NCBI RefSeq assembly: GCF_002018875.1
Contig: NZ_MVOL01000004.1
Span: 124,001-188,000 of the forward strand
Direction of reading: 5' to 3'
Source: Pseudomonas sp. MF4836
GTDB taxonomy: Bacteria > Pseudomonadota > Gammaproteobacteria > Pseudomonadales > Pseudomonadaceae
Length of the DNA stretch: 64,000 bases
Positions 34,751 to 43,995 of the stretch are shown here, in pieces. A program made the translations under genes and the position numbers. The notes beneath the pieces are model-generated. The model was given only the letters and a program-made list of their open reading frames with translations. It had not been told where the DNA came from and made no database searches. Numbering within the stretch: position 1 is the first letter of the stretch; the number at the start of each line of letters is the position of its first letter.

Positions 34751-35331
34751 CTTCACCACACTTATCGCAAAGGATGAAAGCCCTTCATGGCTATGGCCAT
34801 GACGGTTCTTTCGGCAACCGGCTATGTTAAGACATAACGCGAGGAATGCCGAATTGCCTGGGGCGTTTGACGATTCAGCGTCTGGTCACTGCCCGTAAAT
34901 AAACACCGCCACGTCGGCTTCTCTTCCCACGGGAAACAGCGTGGTGATTTTTTGGCTTGGCACAGGCCAGTTCTTTCTCTTGATATGCATTGGCCGAAGA
35001 ATTCTACGTCCCGCTAGTTGATCGCATAAAAACAACGACAAGAGTTATGTACCGCTAACTTGGCGACGATATCTTGCTTAATTGGCAAGTGTATTAATCT
35101 CGGCTGGCCATTATTCGCCCGTAACTACTGGGTATAAGCAACATGGCTGCGGCTTTTCAGCCGATATAAGACCGGGTTGAAAATAACGCGGTCTATTGAT
35201 CGCCCGTAGCCCTGCTGCACGGGGAGCGGCCTAGGGCCGGCCAGCGGCCCTCACGGAAAAGCACAAGACTTCCGACCGAAAAACCGGATAATACCGGCCA
35301 AATTTGTGGCTCGTTATTCTGGTAATCCCCC
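34751..35331. other. Long intergenic region, relatively AT-rich
   Basis: A 581-base gap between the divergent GNAT-GreA fusion and the OsmC-YcaO gene with no credible coding frame. It is richer in A/T than its neighbours, especially about 34800-35180. Small inverted repeats are visible, such as CTTGC/GCAAG near 35075-35095 and AGGGCC/GGCCCT near 35233-35251. It presumably carries both promoters; a small RNA cannot be excluded but I see no recognisable one. Confidence 0.4.
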
Positions 35332-37536
35332 ATGGAAATCAAGGTCAACTTTCTCGACAACCTTCGACTTGAAGCCAAGTTCGATGACTTCACGGTAGTG
35401 GCCGATCAGCCTATTCGCTATAAGGGCGATGGCTCGGCGCCGGGTCCATTCGATTACTTTCTGGCTTCGTCGGCGCTGTGTGCGGCCTATTTCGTGAAGT
35501 TGTATTGCGACACTCGCAGTATTCCTACCGAGAATATCCGCCTGTCGCAGAACAACATTGTTGACCCGGAAAATCGCTACAACCAGATTTTCAAGATCCA
35601 GGTTGAGTTGCCGGCTGATATTTCCGACAAAGACCGTCAGGGCATCCTGCGCTCCATCGACCGTTGCACGGTGAAGAAGGTGGTGCAGGCCGGGCCGGAG
35701 TTTGTGATTGAGGAAGTGGAAAACCTGGATGCCGATGCCCAGGCATTGTTGATGCCCAATGCGGCCAGCGATGCAGGCACCTACATTGTGGGCAAGGACC
35801 TGCCGCTGGAGCAGACCATCGCCAATATGTCGGCCATTCTGGCGGGCCTGGGGATGAAGATCGAGATCGCCTCCTGGCGCAATATCGTGCCCAATGTGTG
35901 GTCGCTGCATATCCGCGATGCGCATTCGCCGATGTGTTTCACCAACGGCAAGGGTGCGACCAAGGAAGGTGCGCTGGCGTCGGCCCTGGGCGAGTTTATC
36001 GAGCGCCTCAACTGCAACTTCTTCTACAACGATCAGTTCTGGGGCGAGGACATCGCCAACGCGGCGTTTGTGCATTACCCGGATGAGCGCTGGTTCAAGC
36101 CCGGCCGTAAAGATGAACTGCCGGCCGGCATTCTCGATGCGTATTGCCTGAAGATCTACAACCGCGATGGCGAGTTGCGCGGTTCGCATTTGTACGACAC
36201 CAACTCCGGCAACGAAGAGCGCGGCATCGTTTCGCTGCCCTTTGTGCGTCAGTCCGATGGCGAGGTGGTGTATTTCCCATCGAACCTGATCGAAAATCTG
36301 TTCCTCAGCAACGGCATGAGTGCCGGCAACACGCTGGCCGAAGCCCAGGTGCAGTGCCTGTCGGAGATCTTCGAGCGTGCGGTGAAACGCGAAATCATCG
36401 AAGGTGAATTCGCGCTGCCGGATGTGCCCCAGGAAGTGCTGGCCAAATACCCTGGGATCCTGGCGGGGATTCAGGGTCTGGAAGCCCAGGGTTTCCCGGT
36501 GCTGGTGAAGGACGCATCCCTGGGCGGTGAGTTTCCGGTGATGTGCGTAACCTTGATGAACCCGCGCACCGGCGGTGTATTCGCTTCATTCGGCGCCCAC
36601 CCAAGCCTGGAAGTGGCGCTGGAGCGCAGCCTCACTGAACTGCTGCAAGGCCGCAGTTTTGAAGGCCTCAACGATTTGCCCCAGCCGACTTTTGAAGGCC
36701 ATGCGGTCACTGAGCCGAACAACTTCGTCGAGCACTTTATCGACTCCAGCGGCGTGGTGTCGTGGCGTTTCTTCAGCTCCAAGTCGGACTACGAGTTTGT
36801 GGAGTGGGACTTCACCAGCCAGGGTGAGAACGCCAATGCCGAAGAGGCCGCGACGCTGTTCGGCATTCTCGAAGGCATGGGTAAAGAAGCCTACATGGCG
36901 GTCTACGAGCATCTCGGCGCCCCGGCCTGTCGCATCCTGGTGCCGGACTACTCGGAAATTTATCCGGTGGACGATCTGATTTGGGATAACACCAACAAAG
37001 CGCTGTTCTTCCGCGCCGATATCCTCAACCTGCATCGCCTGGACGAGGAGGCCCTGAAAGACCTGGTCGAGCGTCTGGTGGAAAGTGAGCTGGACGACTA
37101 CACCGATATCACCACCTTGATCGGCATCGAGTTCGACGACAACACGGCCTGGGGCCAGTTGACCATCCTTGAGCTGAAGCTGCTGATTTACCTGGCCCTG
37201 CAGCAATTTGAAGAAGCCAAGGAGGCGGTCGAAACCTTCCTCCAGTACAACGACAACACGGTCGAGCGCGGGCTGTTCTACCAGGCCGTGAACGCAGTGC
37301 TGGAAATGGAACTGGACGAAGACCTGGAGCTGGAAGACTACGAGGTCAATTTCCGCCGCATGTTCGGCAACGAGCGGATGGACGCCGCGATCGGTTCGGT
37401 CAATTCCAGCGTGCGTTTCTACGGCCTGACACCGACCAGCATGAAGCTGGAAGGGCTCGACCGGCACCTGCGGCTGATCGACAGCTACAAGAAGCTGCAC
37501 ACGGCGCGGGCCAATGTCGCGGCGTCAGCTCGTTAA
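35332..37536 (+). CDS. ycaO: OsmC-domain / YcaO-domain protein
   Basis: 734 residues. The N-terminal 140 or so residues form an OsmC-like domain (S-S-A-L-C-A-A-Y-F-V, with the family's internal Cys). From about 155 to 560 comes a YcaO domain, which in characterised relatives uses ATP to activate amide backbones, with the E-A-Q-V-Q-C-L-S-E-I-F-E-R segment holding glutamates of the ATP site. The last 150 residues are acidic and helix-rich. E. coli YcaO, implicated in methylthiolation of ribosomal protein S12, lacks neighbouring peptide substrates, as here. No TfuA, peptide or dehydrogenase gene is adjacent. The stop TAA is followed at once by the next ATG. Confidence 0.88.
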   Translation: MEIKVNFLDNLRLEAKFDDFTVVADQPIRYKGDGSAPGPFDYFLASSALCAAYFVKLYCDTRSIPTENIRLSQNNIVDPENRYNQIFKIQVELPADISDKDRQGILRSIDRCTVKKVVQAGPEFVIEEVENLDADAQALLMPNAASDAGTYIVGKDLPLEQTIANMSAILAGLGMKIEIASWRNIVPNVWSLHIRDAHSPMCFTNGKGATKEGALASALGEFIERLNCNFFYNDQFWGEDIANAAFVHYPDERWFKPGRKDELPAGILDAYCLKIYNRDGELRGSHLYDTNSGNEERGIVSLPFVRQSDGEVVYFPSNLIENLFLSNGMSAGNTLAEAQVQCLSEIFERAVKREIIEGEFALPDVPQEVLAKYPGILAGIQGLEAQGFPVLVKDASLGGEFPVMCVTLMNPRTGGVFASFGAHPSLEVALERSLTELLQGRSFEGLNDLPQPTFEGHAVTEPNNFVEHFIDSSGVVSWRFFSSKSDYEFVEWDFTSQGENANAEEAATLFGILEGMGKEAYMAVYEHLGAPACRILVPDYSEIYPVDDLIWDNTNKALFFRADILNLHRLDEEALKDLVERLVESELDDYTDITTLIGIEFDDNTAWGQLTILELKLLIYLALQQFEEAKEAVETFLQYNDNTVERGLFYQAVNAVLEMELDEDLELEDYEVNFRRMFGNERMDAAIGSVNSSVRFYGLTPTSMKLEGLDRHLRLIDSYKKLHTARANVAASAR

Positions 37537-37860
37537 ATGCCCAGGTCGCGCCTGCTGTACCCATTGATCTTGGCCGGCGCGGCCACGCTCCTGTTGCTGG
37601 GGGCCCTGACGCCGGTACTGTCCAACGGTCTGCTGATGCTGCTGGAGCGCTCCAACTTCATCCCGGCCGAGTCATCGATCTGGACCTTCGAACCCACGGT
37701 GATCAATCAGGGTTCGTCGTCCTATTGGCTGTACGGCGAAGACCGACAGCACTATTTCTATTTCTCCTACACGCCGGATGCGCCTTATCGGTTGATCGCC
37801 AAGAACAACGGCTGCGTGGCGTTTGACAAGCATGACGTCACCACCTGGTGCATTCGCTAG
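37537..37860 (+). CDS. Small hypothetical exported/membrane protein
   Basis: 107 residues whose ATG follows the ycaO stop directly (TAAATG), so translation is probably coupled. Residues about 7-35 are hydrophobic (L-Y-P-L-I-L-A-G-A-A-T-L-L-L-L-G), a signal anchor. The rest is small and polar, with W-T-F-E-P-T-V and a final C-V-A-F-D-K-H-D-V-T-T-W-C pair of cysteines that could form a disulfide if the domain faces the periplasm. No family recognised. Confidence 0.7.
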   Translation: MPRSRLLYPLILAGAATLLLLGALTPVLSNGLLMLLERSNFIPAESSIWTFEPTVINQGSSSYWLYGEDRQHYFYFSYTPDAPYRLIAKNNGCVAFDKHDVTTWCIR

Positions 37861-37887
37861 AACAACCACCGCCGCCGAGGTTGATCC

Positions 37888-38790
37888 ATGGATAGATTCC
37901 AGGAAATGCAGGTGTTCGTCTGCGTTGCTCAAGAGCAGGGATTTGCGGCGGCGGCCCGGCGCTTGAACCTGTCGGCGGCCAGTGTGACCCGCGCGGTGGC
38001 GGCACTCGAACAGCGCATTGGCAGCCTGCTGCTGACCCGCACCACCCGCAGCGTGCACGTGACCGATGCCGGCCAGCGTTTCCTGGAAGACTGCCGGCGA
38101 ATCCTTGGCGAATTGCAGGACGCCGAAGCCTCGGCCGCCGGGGTGCATGCCCAGCCCCGTGGGCAACTGACGATCACCGCGCCGGTGTTGTTTGGCGATT
38201 TGTTTGTCACGCCGCTGGTGGTCGATTACCTGCGCCAGTTTCCCGAGGTCAGCATCAACGCGTTGCTGGTGGATCGGGTAGCGAGCATGGTCGACGAGGG
38301 CATCGACGTCGCGGTGCGCATCGGCGAGCTGCCGGACAGCGGCCAGCATGCGATCCGGGTTGGCGAAGTGCGCCGGGTGGTGTGTGCCTCGCCGGCCTTT
38401 CTGTCGGCCCATGGTCGGCCCCAGCACCCGGAGGATTTGCGTCAGGCGCCGATCATTGCCCCGTCTGCGGTCGGCCAGTCGCGTCATTGGCAGTTTGAGC
38501 AGGGCGGCACCGCACTGAATATTCGCCTGGAGCCACGGCTGCTGGTTTCCGCCAACCAGGCGGCGATCAGCGCGGCGTGCCTGGGGCTGGGCCTGACCCG
38601 GGTGCTGTCGTACCAGGTGGCGAGCAGAGTGGCGGCTGGCGAGCTGGAAATCGTCTTGCAGGCCTTCGAGCTGGCGCCCTTGCCGATTCATGTGGTGTAT
38701 CAGGGCGGGCGCAAGGCGCCGGCGCGGGTGCGCAGTTTTGTCGATCTGGCGGTACAGGGGCTGCGCGAGCACCCGGCGTTGAGCCGCTAG
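37888..38790 (+). CDS. LysR-family transcriptional regulator
   Basis: 300 residues. The N-terminal winged helix-turn-helix has the LysR pattern (M-Q-V-F-V-C-V-A-Q-E-Q-G-F-A-A-A-A, then S-A-A-S-V-T-R-A-V-A-A-L-E). The remaining 210 residues form a periplasmic-binding-protein-like effector domain. It is of the group near AaeR/DmlR and CrgA by its F-L-E-D-C-R-R-I segment. The glutathione S-transferase gene follows 131 bases later on the same strand, so it may be its target or simply a neighbour. Confidence 0.92.
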   Translation: MDRFQEMQVFVCVAQEQGFAAAARRLNLSAASVTRAVAALEQRIGSLLLTRTTRSVHVTDAGQRFLEDCRRILGELQDAEASAAGVHAQPRGQLTITAPVLFGDLFVTPLVVDYLRQFPEVSINALLVDRVASMVDEGIDVAVRIGELPDSGQHAIRVGEVRRVVCASPAFLSAHGRPQHPEDLRQAPIIAPSAVGQSRHWQFEQGGTALNIRLEPRLLVSANQAAISAACLGLGLTRVLSYQVASRVAAGELEIVLQAFELAPLPIHVVYQGGRKAPARVRSFVDLAVQGLREHPALSR

Positions 38791-38921
38791 CCATCAGGCT
38801 TTATTGCAGCCAATGAAATAATGGATTGTGTTTTCTGGTGATTCTGCAGTTTTCACACAGGGTGGAAGATGGCTCCCGTCAGTGCGGCTCCCGTGAGCCG
38901 TCGTTACCTTGCGGAGTTCCT

Positions 38922-39551
38922 GTGTCCCAGTCCCCGATCAAGTTTTACAACTTCCCCCGTTCTGGCCACGCGCACCGCGTCGAGTTGATGCTGTCGCTGC
39001 TGCACCTGCCGGTCGAGACCCTGTTGGTCGACCTGACCCAGGGGGCACACAAACAGCCGGCGTTCCTGGCATTGAATTCATTCGGCCAGGTGCCGGTGAT
39101 TGATGACCAGGGGGTGATCCTGGCCGACTCCAACGCGATTCTGGTGTACCTGGCGCAGCGCTATGGCCAGGGCCGCTGGCTGCCAAGTGACCCGGTAGGC
39201 GCGGCACGGGTTCAGCGTTGGCTGTCGGTGGCGGCGGGGCCGTTGGCCTCGGGCCCGGCCACGGCACGCCTGATTACGGTGTTTGGCGCGCCGGGCGATG
39301 CCCCGCAAGTGATTGCCCGTTCTCACGCGTTGCTCAAGGTGCTCGATCAGGAACTGGCGCCGCAGCCTTACCTGGCAGGTGCCGAGCCGACCATCGCCGA
39401 TGTGGCGTGCTACAGCTATATCGCCCACGCCCCGGAAGGCAACGTGTCCCTGGCCGATTACCCCCAGGTCCGCACCTGGCTGGCGCGCATCGAAGCCTGG
39501 CCCGGTTTTGTCCCGATGCCGCGTACCGTGGCCGGCCTGTACACCGCGTAA
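38922..39551 (+). CDS. Glutathione S-transferase
   Basis: 209 residues from GTG 38922 (MSQSPIKFYNFPRSGHAHR), which has GCGGAG just upstream; the frame opens earlier but without family match. The N-terminal thioredoxin-like domain (about 1-80) contains the conserved cis-proline region G-Q-V-P-V-I-D-D and the E/D-S motif L-A-D-S-N-A-I-L-V-Y-L. The C-terminal all-helical domain has the A-D-V-A-C-Y-S-Y-I capping motif. Substrate is unknown. It sits between a LysR regulator and a PNPOx-fold protein. Confidence 0.9.
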   Translation: MSQSPIKFYNFPRSGHAHRVELMLSLLHLPVETLLVDLTQGAHKQPAFLALNSFGQVPVIDDQGVILADSNAILVYLAQRYGQGRWLPSDPVGAARVQRWLSVAAGPLASGPATARLITVFGAPGDAPQVIARSHALLKVLDQELAPQPYLAGAEPTIADVACYSYIAHAPEGNVSLADYPQVRTWLARIEAWPGFVPMPRTVAGLYTA

Positions 39552-39618
39552 ACCATTGAGGGCCCAGCCCGGCTGGCGCCCCTGTTGACTGTGCCTCGGG
39601 CACAAGGGAGCCATCGTC

Positions 39619-40521
39619 ATGAACCCACAATCGCCCTGGCACGCCGGTGAACAACAGTTGCAGGCGCACATGGGGGTGGTCGAGCGCATGCAAGCGCTTG
39701 GCAGCAAGGTGATCCGCCAGGCAATGCCCGATCAGCACCGCCAGTTCTATCAGCAGTTGCCTTTCCTGCTGTTTGGCGCGGTGGATGCTGCGGGCAACCC
39801 TTGGGCCAGCCTCCTTGAAGGGCCGCCCGGCTTCGCCCATAGCCCGGCGCCGGACCTGTTGCACATTGAGCGGTTGCCAGCGCCCGAAGACCCGGCGCAG
39901 CTGGCTGCGGGCGCCGCCATCGGCTTGCTCGGGATCGAGCTGCACACGCGGCGCCGGAATCGGCTCAATGGCCGCCTCCAGGCTTACGCTGCAGACGGTT
40001 TCAGCGTTGCAGTGCAGCAGGCGTTCGGCAATTGCCCGCAATACATCCAGCGCCGCGAGTTCGAGCAGGCGCCAGCCATCACCTCGGCCTTGCCTGCGGT
40101 GCAACGGCTGGAACAGTTGGACGCGGCCGCGACGGCCCTGATCAGCGCCGCCGATACGCTGTTTGTCGCCAGTTACCTGGACCAGCCCGAGGGCCGTTCG
40201 GTGGATGTTTCCCATCGTGGCGGGCCGCCCGGGTTCGTCAGGGTCGAGGGTAATTGCCTGACGATTCCGGATTACTCGGGCAACCGTTTCTTCAACACCC
40301 TGGGTAACCTGTTGCTCAATCCCCGCGCCGGCTTGCTGTTTATCGACTTTGCCCGGGGCGATCTGCTGCAACTCAGCGGCCGTACGCAGATCATCCTTGA
40401 GGGCCCGCAGGTCGAGGCCTTGCCGGGGGCCGAGCGAGTCTGGCAACTGCAGGTCGAGCACCTGGTACGACGCCCGGCGGCCCTGGGTTTGCGCGGGCAT
40501 TTCCCGGCGCCCTCGGTTTGA
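39619..40521 (+). CDS. Pyridoxamine-5'-phosphate-oxidase-like flavin-binding protein
   Basis: 300 residues with the PNPOx-like split-barrel pattern: L-P-F-L-L-F-G-A-V-D-A-A-G-N-P-W-A-S-L, D-V-S-H-R-G-G-P-P-G-F, and Y-S-G-N-R-F-F-N-T-L-G-N-L-L-L-N-P-R-A-G-L-L-F-I-D-F. Related proteins elsewhere are fused to a ferredoxin reductase-type module, but no such domain follows here; the frame ends with P-A-L-G-L-R-G-H-F-P-A-P and a terminator comes soon after. The GST gene ends 67 bases upstream. A role in flavin-dependent redox or detoxification is inferred. Confidence 0.85.
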   Translation: MNPQSPWHAGEQQLQAHMGVVERMQALGSKVIRQAMPDQHRQFYQQLPFLLFGAVDAAGNPWASLLEGPPGFAHSPAPDLLHIERLPAPEDPAQLAAGAAIGLLGIELHTRRRNRLNGRLQAYAADGFSVAVQQAFGNCPQYIQRREFEQAPAITSALPAVQRLEQLDAAATALISAADTLFVASYLDQPEGRSVDVSHRGGPPGFVRVEGNCLTIPDYSGNRFFNTLGNLLLNPRAGLLFIDFARGDLLQLSGRTQIILEGPQVEALPGAERVWQLQVEHLVRRPAALGLRGHFPAPSV

Positions 40522-40593
40522 CCGGAGCGTCTAAAAATACCCGGCGCGCATTGCTCCCAAGCCTGGGCCTGCGTAGGCTGGCGGATCTGAAAA

Positions 40594-40618
40594 CAGGGCC
40601 TTGAACCGGCCCTTTTTG
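40594..40618 (+). terminator. Terminator after the PNPOx-like gene
   Basis: AGGGCC at 40595-40600 pairs with GGCCCT at 40608-40613, followed by TTTTT. It closes the GST/PNPOx unit and lies about 25 bases before the DUF3142 gene. Confidence 0.7.
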
Positions 40619-40640
40619 CGTCAAGGGATACCCGCGATTC

Positions 40641-41840
40641 ATGTCCGCTTCCGTCTGCGTCCGCCTTTGTGTGTTGCTGTTCGCCCTGTTGCTCGGCGGC
40701 TGCGAGCCCAGGGACACGACCGCGCTCGACCAGCAGCTCTATATCTGGCAACGGCAATGGACCCCGGCCCATGGCGATGCACTGTCCCGGACCCGCGCCG
40801 ACTTCTCCACCTTGCGCGTGCTGGCGCTGCAGGCCTTCCCCGGTGCCGGCTGGAGCCGCGCACGCATCGATGCGCCGCTGCTCAAGGCCGACGGGCGCCC
40901 GCTGATTGCGGTGATTCGCCTCGATGGCCAACTCAAGAGCCTGGATCAGGCCGAGGTCAGCGCGCAGATCCTGCAATTGCTCGCCGACTGGCAGGCCCAG
41001 GGCTTGACCCCGGTCGGGGTGGAGATCGACCACGACGCTGGCAGTGCGCGGCTGCCGGCCTATGCCGGGTTCCTCACTCAATTGCGCGGCGTATTGCCGG
41101 CCTCCCTCAAGCTCAGCATCACCGCCTTGCCGTCGTGGCTGGGCAGCCGCGAGTTGCCGGCGCTGCTGGCCACGGTCGACAGCAGCGTGTTGCAGGTGCA
41201 TGCCGTCAGCGATCCGCGGCACGGCCTGTTCGATCCACAGCAGGCCCGGCAATGGGCCGAGCGCTGGGCCAAGGTCAGCGACAAACCGTTCTACCTGGCC
41301 TTGCCGGCCTACGGCGTGGCCCTGCTGCCCAGTGATGGCGGGGCGCCGGTGATTGAAAGCGAAGTGCCGGTGCCAGGCCTTGGCCAGCGCCGCGAGCTGA
41401 TGGCCGACCCGGTGCAACTGGCCAAACTGGCTCGTGAATTGCGCGGGGATCGGCCGCCCCATCTGGCGGGGCTGATCTGGTTTCGCCTGCCGCTCCAGGG
41501 CGATCGGCGGGCCTGGAGTGTCGAAACCCTGGGCGCGGTGGCCCGTGGTGATGAACTGATCAGCCGGTGGCAGCTGACATTCAGCGAAAAAGACGGTCTG
41601 TTTGATATTCGCCTGGGCAACACGGGCAATCTCGACAGCCCCTTGCCCGAGCAGGTCAGCCTGGCGGTGGAAGGCTGCCAGGCCAGCGACGCCCTGGCCG
41701 GTTACGGGGTGCAACAGCGCCCCGGGCAGTTGCTGTTCACCCGGCGCAGTGAAGGCCGTTTGCAGGCAGGAAGCGCGCGAGCCCTGGGCTGGGCGCGTTG
41801 TTCAAGAATTGATCAAGGAGCGTCCCATGTTCGTCCCTAA
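40641..41840 (+). CDS. DUF3142-domain lipoprotein
   Basis: 399 residues. The N-terminal lipobox L-L-G-G-C places the mature Cys near residue 21, so it is a probable lipoprotein. The body follows the DUF3142 pattern, with Y-I-W-Q-R-Q-W-T-P at the front, V-I-R-L-D-G-Q-L and G-V-E-I-D-H-D-A-G, and a beta/alpha barrel look. Function is unknown; the E-I-D-H-D motif suggests a glycoside-hydrolase-like fold. Its 3' end overlaps the next ATG by 14 bases, so the two products are probably partners. Confidence 0.82.
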   Translation: MSASVCVRLCVLLFALLLGGCEPRDTTALDQQLYIWQRQWTPAHGDALSRTRADFSTLRVLALQAFPGAGWSRARIDAPLLKADGRPLIAVIRLDGQLKSLDQAEVSAQILQLLADWQAQGLTPVGVEIDHDAGSARLPAYAGFLTQLRGVLPASLKLSITALPSWLGSRELPALLATVDSSVLQVHAVSDPRHGLFDPQQARQWAERWAKVSDKPFYLALPAYGVALLPSDGGAPVIESEVPVPGLGQRRELMADPVQLAKLARELRGDRPPHLAGLIWFRLPLQGDRRAWSVETLGAVARGDELISRWQLTFSEKDGLFDIRLGNTGNLDSPLPEQVSLAVEGCQASDALAGYGVQQRPGQLLFTRRSEGRLQAGSARALGWARCSRIDQGASHVRP

Positions 41841-43956
41841 ACCCCGTCACCTGTTGTGCCTGAGCCTGTGCCTGCCGCTGACCTCGACGTTGGCCTGCGG
41901 GCCGTTCTTTCCGGCGCGCCTGCTGGGTGACCGGGCGCAGACCCTGGCCGTGTTGCCCGAGGGCAGCTTTCAGTTCGAGGTCAGCCGCCTGGGGCAGGTG
42001 ACCGCCGGGCTCAAGCCAGCGACCGAGGCTTCGCTGTCGCCCTATTACGACGGTGGCGAGCAGCCGTACCAGGAGCAGCGGGACAAAGCCGAGCAGGACG
42101 GCCTGACTGACGCCCAGCGCACGCTGGTGGCCCAGTTGCGCCAACTGCAGGACCCGCATCAGGCGCAGCAACAGGGCGCCAGCCTGCCGCTGGAAATCAA
42201 CCTGTACCTGGCCGGGGCCGTGGCCTTCAAGGCCGGCGACAACGCCCAGGCGGCGGAGTATTTCCGCCAGGTGCTGGCCTTACCGGCGCCGCAGCGCGCA
42301 CTGCGCAGTACCTGGGCGGCCTATTCCCTGGGGCGGGCGTTGTACGCCATGGGCCAGGAGGCTGGCGATCTCGACGAACAGGGCCGCCAGGCACTGATGC
42401 AGCAGGCCCGGCAGGCCTTTCAGCAAGCGCGGCAATTGAGCATCGACGGCTTTGGCGACCCGTTGGAACTGGGCATCGCCAGTTTGGGCGAAGAAGCCCG
42501 CGTGGCGAAAATGGCCGGCGACTGGCAGCAGGCCATCGAGCTGTATGCCAGCCAGAGTCGCCTGGGTTCGTCGATCGGCACCAGCTCCCTGCGTGAGCTG
42601 GCGGGCGAGCTCGCGGCACTGCCTGAAGAGCAGTTGCAGGCCTTGTTCAGTCACCCCGCCGTCCCGCGTTTGCTGGCGGCGAGCCTGATCAGTCGCATGA
42701 CTGGCGAACCCACGCAGCGCTCGGAGTCTGATCAGAAAATGATCAAACTGCTCAGCCATTCGGCCAGCGGCAGCCTGGACAACGCCGACCGCCTGGCGGC
42801 GCTGAATTATCAGATCGGCGACTACGCCACCACCAAGCTGCTGCTCGAACGGGCTGGCGATGGCGGCCTGGCCTGGTGGCTGCGGGCCAAGCTGGCGCTG
42901 CGCGACGGTGACAAGGCCGCGGCGGCCAGCGCCTATGCCAAGGCGGCCAAGGCTTTCCCCCAGGGCGAAAGCTGGGGTGAGCGCACCGGCGAGGACGGCA
43001 ACTACGAAACCCTCAGGCCCGGCTGCCGGGTCGAGGGTGAAAGTGCGGTGCTGGCGCTGGAGCGTGGCGATTACCTGCAGGCGTTCGAGCAGCTGTATCA
43101 CAGCGACGACATCTACTGGCAGGACGCGGCCACCGTGGCCGAGCGCGTGCTGACCGTGGATGAACTCAAGCAGTTCGTCGACACCCAGGTCCCGGCGCCA
43201 CCGCCGACGCCGAAGCAGGAACAGGGCTACTACCAGACCCTGCCGATTGCCGCGCAGCTGCGTGAGCTGCTCGGCCGCAGGTTGTTGCGCGAAGGCCGCT
43301 ACGCCGAAGCGCCGGGCTACTTCGACAGCCCCGAGTTGCAGGCCACTGCCAAGGCCTATGGCGATTACCGGCGCCAGGCGGAATCGGCCTGGCTGCCCAC
43401 CGGCCGTGCCGAAGCCTACTACCGGGCCGGGCAATTGGCGCGCAAGTCGGGGATGGAGATCCTCGGGTATGAGATGGGGCCGGACTACCGCACCCTGTGG
43501 GGGGACTACAGCCTGGAGATCCCCGCGACCACGGTCGGGCCCTTTGTCAGTGCGGCGGAAGTCGAACGCCAGCAGGCCAGCCAGGCCGAGCCCGACGTGC
43601 GTTATCACTACCGCTATGTGGCGGGAGCCTTGGCCAACACCGCCGCCGATTTCCTGCCTCACAGCAGCCAGGCCTTCGCCGCGGTGCTGTGCAAGGCGGC
43701 GCGCTGGACCCGGGGCAGCGATGTCGAGATCGACTACTACCAGCGTTATGTGGAACACGGCCCCTATGTGGAGTGGGCCGGCAACTTCGGCATGAACTGT
43801 GAAGAGCCGAATTTCGACACCGCCAATAAACGCTACCTGACCCAGTGGCTGGACGGGCTGTATTCCACACTGCGGGCCCACAAGACCGGTGTGCTGCTGG
43901 GCGCCGGTTTGCTGGTGCTGGGCGCCGGCTACCTGCTCTGGCGCAGGAGAGCCTAA
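41827..43956 (+). CDS. Hypothetical envelope protein with C-terminal membrane anchor
   Basis: 709 residues from ATG 41827 (MFVPKPRHLLCLSLCLPL), which has AAGGAG nine bases upstream; the open frame before it lies inside the DUF3142 gene. A signal peptide with A-C-G-P-F-F after the cleavage region suggests export, perhaps as a lipoprotein. The middle is alpha-helical with repeat-like A-A-E-Y-F-R-Q-V-L and A-Y-A-K-A-A-K-A-F-P units reminiscent of TPRs. A single C-terminal membrane segment (about 686-704) followed by W-R-R-R-A anchors it. I do not recognise a named family. Overlap with the DUF3142 gene argues for a two-protein unit. Confidence 0.8.
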   Translation: MFVPKPRHLLCLSLCLPLTSTLACGPFFPARLLGDRAQTLAVLPEGSFQFEVSRLGQVTAGLKPATEASLSPYYDGGEQPYQEQRDKAEQDGLTDAQRTLVAQLRQLQDPHQAQQQGASLPLEINLYLAGAVAFKAGDNAQAAEYFRQVLALPAPQRALRSTWAAYSLGRALYAMGQEAGDLDEQGRQALMQQARQAFQQARQLSIDGFGDPLELGIASLGEEARVAKMAGDWQQAIELYASQSRLGSSIGTSSLRELAGELAALPEEQLQALFSHPAVPRLLAASLISRMTGEPTQRSESDQKMIKLLSHSASGSLDNADRLAALNYQIGDYATTKLLLERAGDGGLAWWLRAKLALRDGDKAAAASAYAKAAKAFPQGESWGERTGEDGNYETLRPGCRVEGESAVLALERGDYLQAFEQLYHSDDIYWQDAATVAERVLTVDELKQFVDTQVPAPPPTPKQEQGYYQTLPIAAQLRELLGRRLLREGRYAEAPGYFDSPELQATAKAYGDYRRQAESAWLPTGRAEAYYRAGQLARKSGMEILGYEMGPDYRTLWGDYSLEIPATTVGPFVSAAEVERQQASQAEPDVRYHYRYVAGALANTAADFLPHSSQAFAAVLCKAARWTRGSDVEIDYYQRYVEHGPYVEWAGNFGMNCEEPNFDTANKRYLTQWLDGLYSTLRAHKTGVLLGAGLLVLGAGYLLWRRRA

Positions 43957-43995
43957 GCCCCCTCAGCGGCGAGCTACACGTTTGAGGCTTGCAGC

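Noticed and set aside
35332..37536. Thiazole/oxazole-modified peptide cluster around YcaO
   Set aside because: No TOMM precursor with a Cys/Ser/Thr-rich core, no dehydrogenase and no E1-like partner are nearby; the protein resembles stand-alone YcaO.
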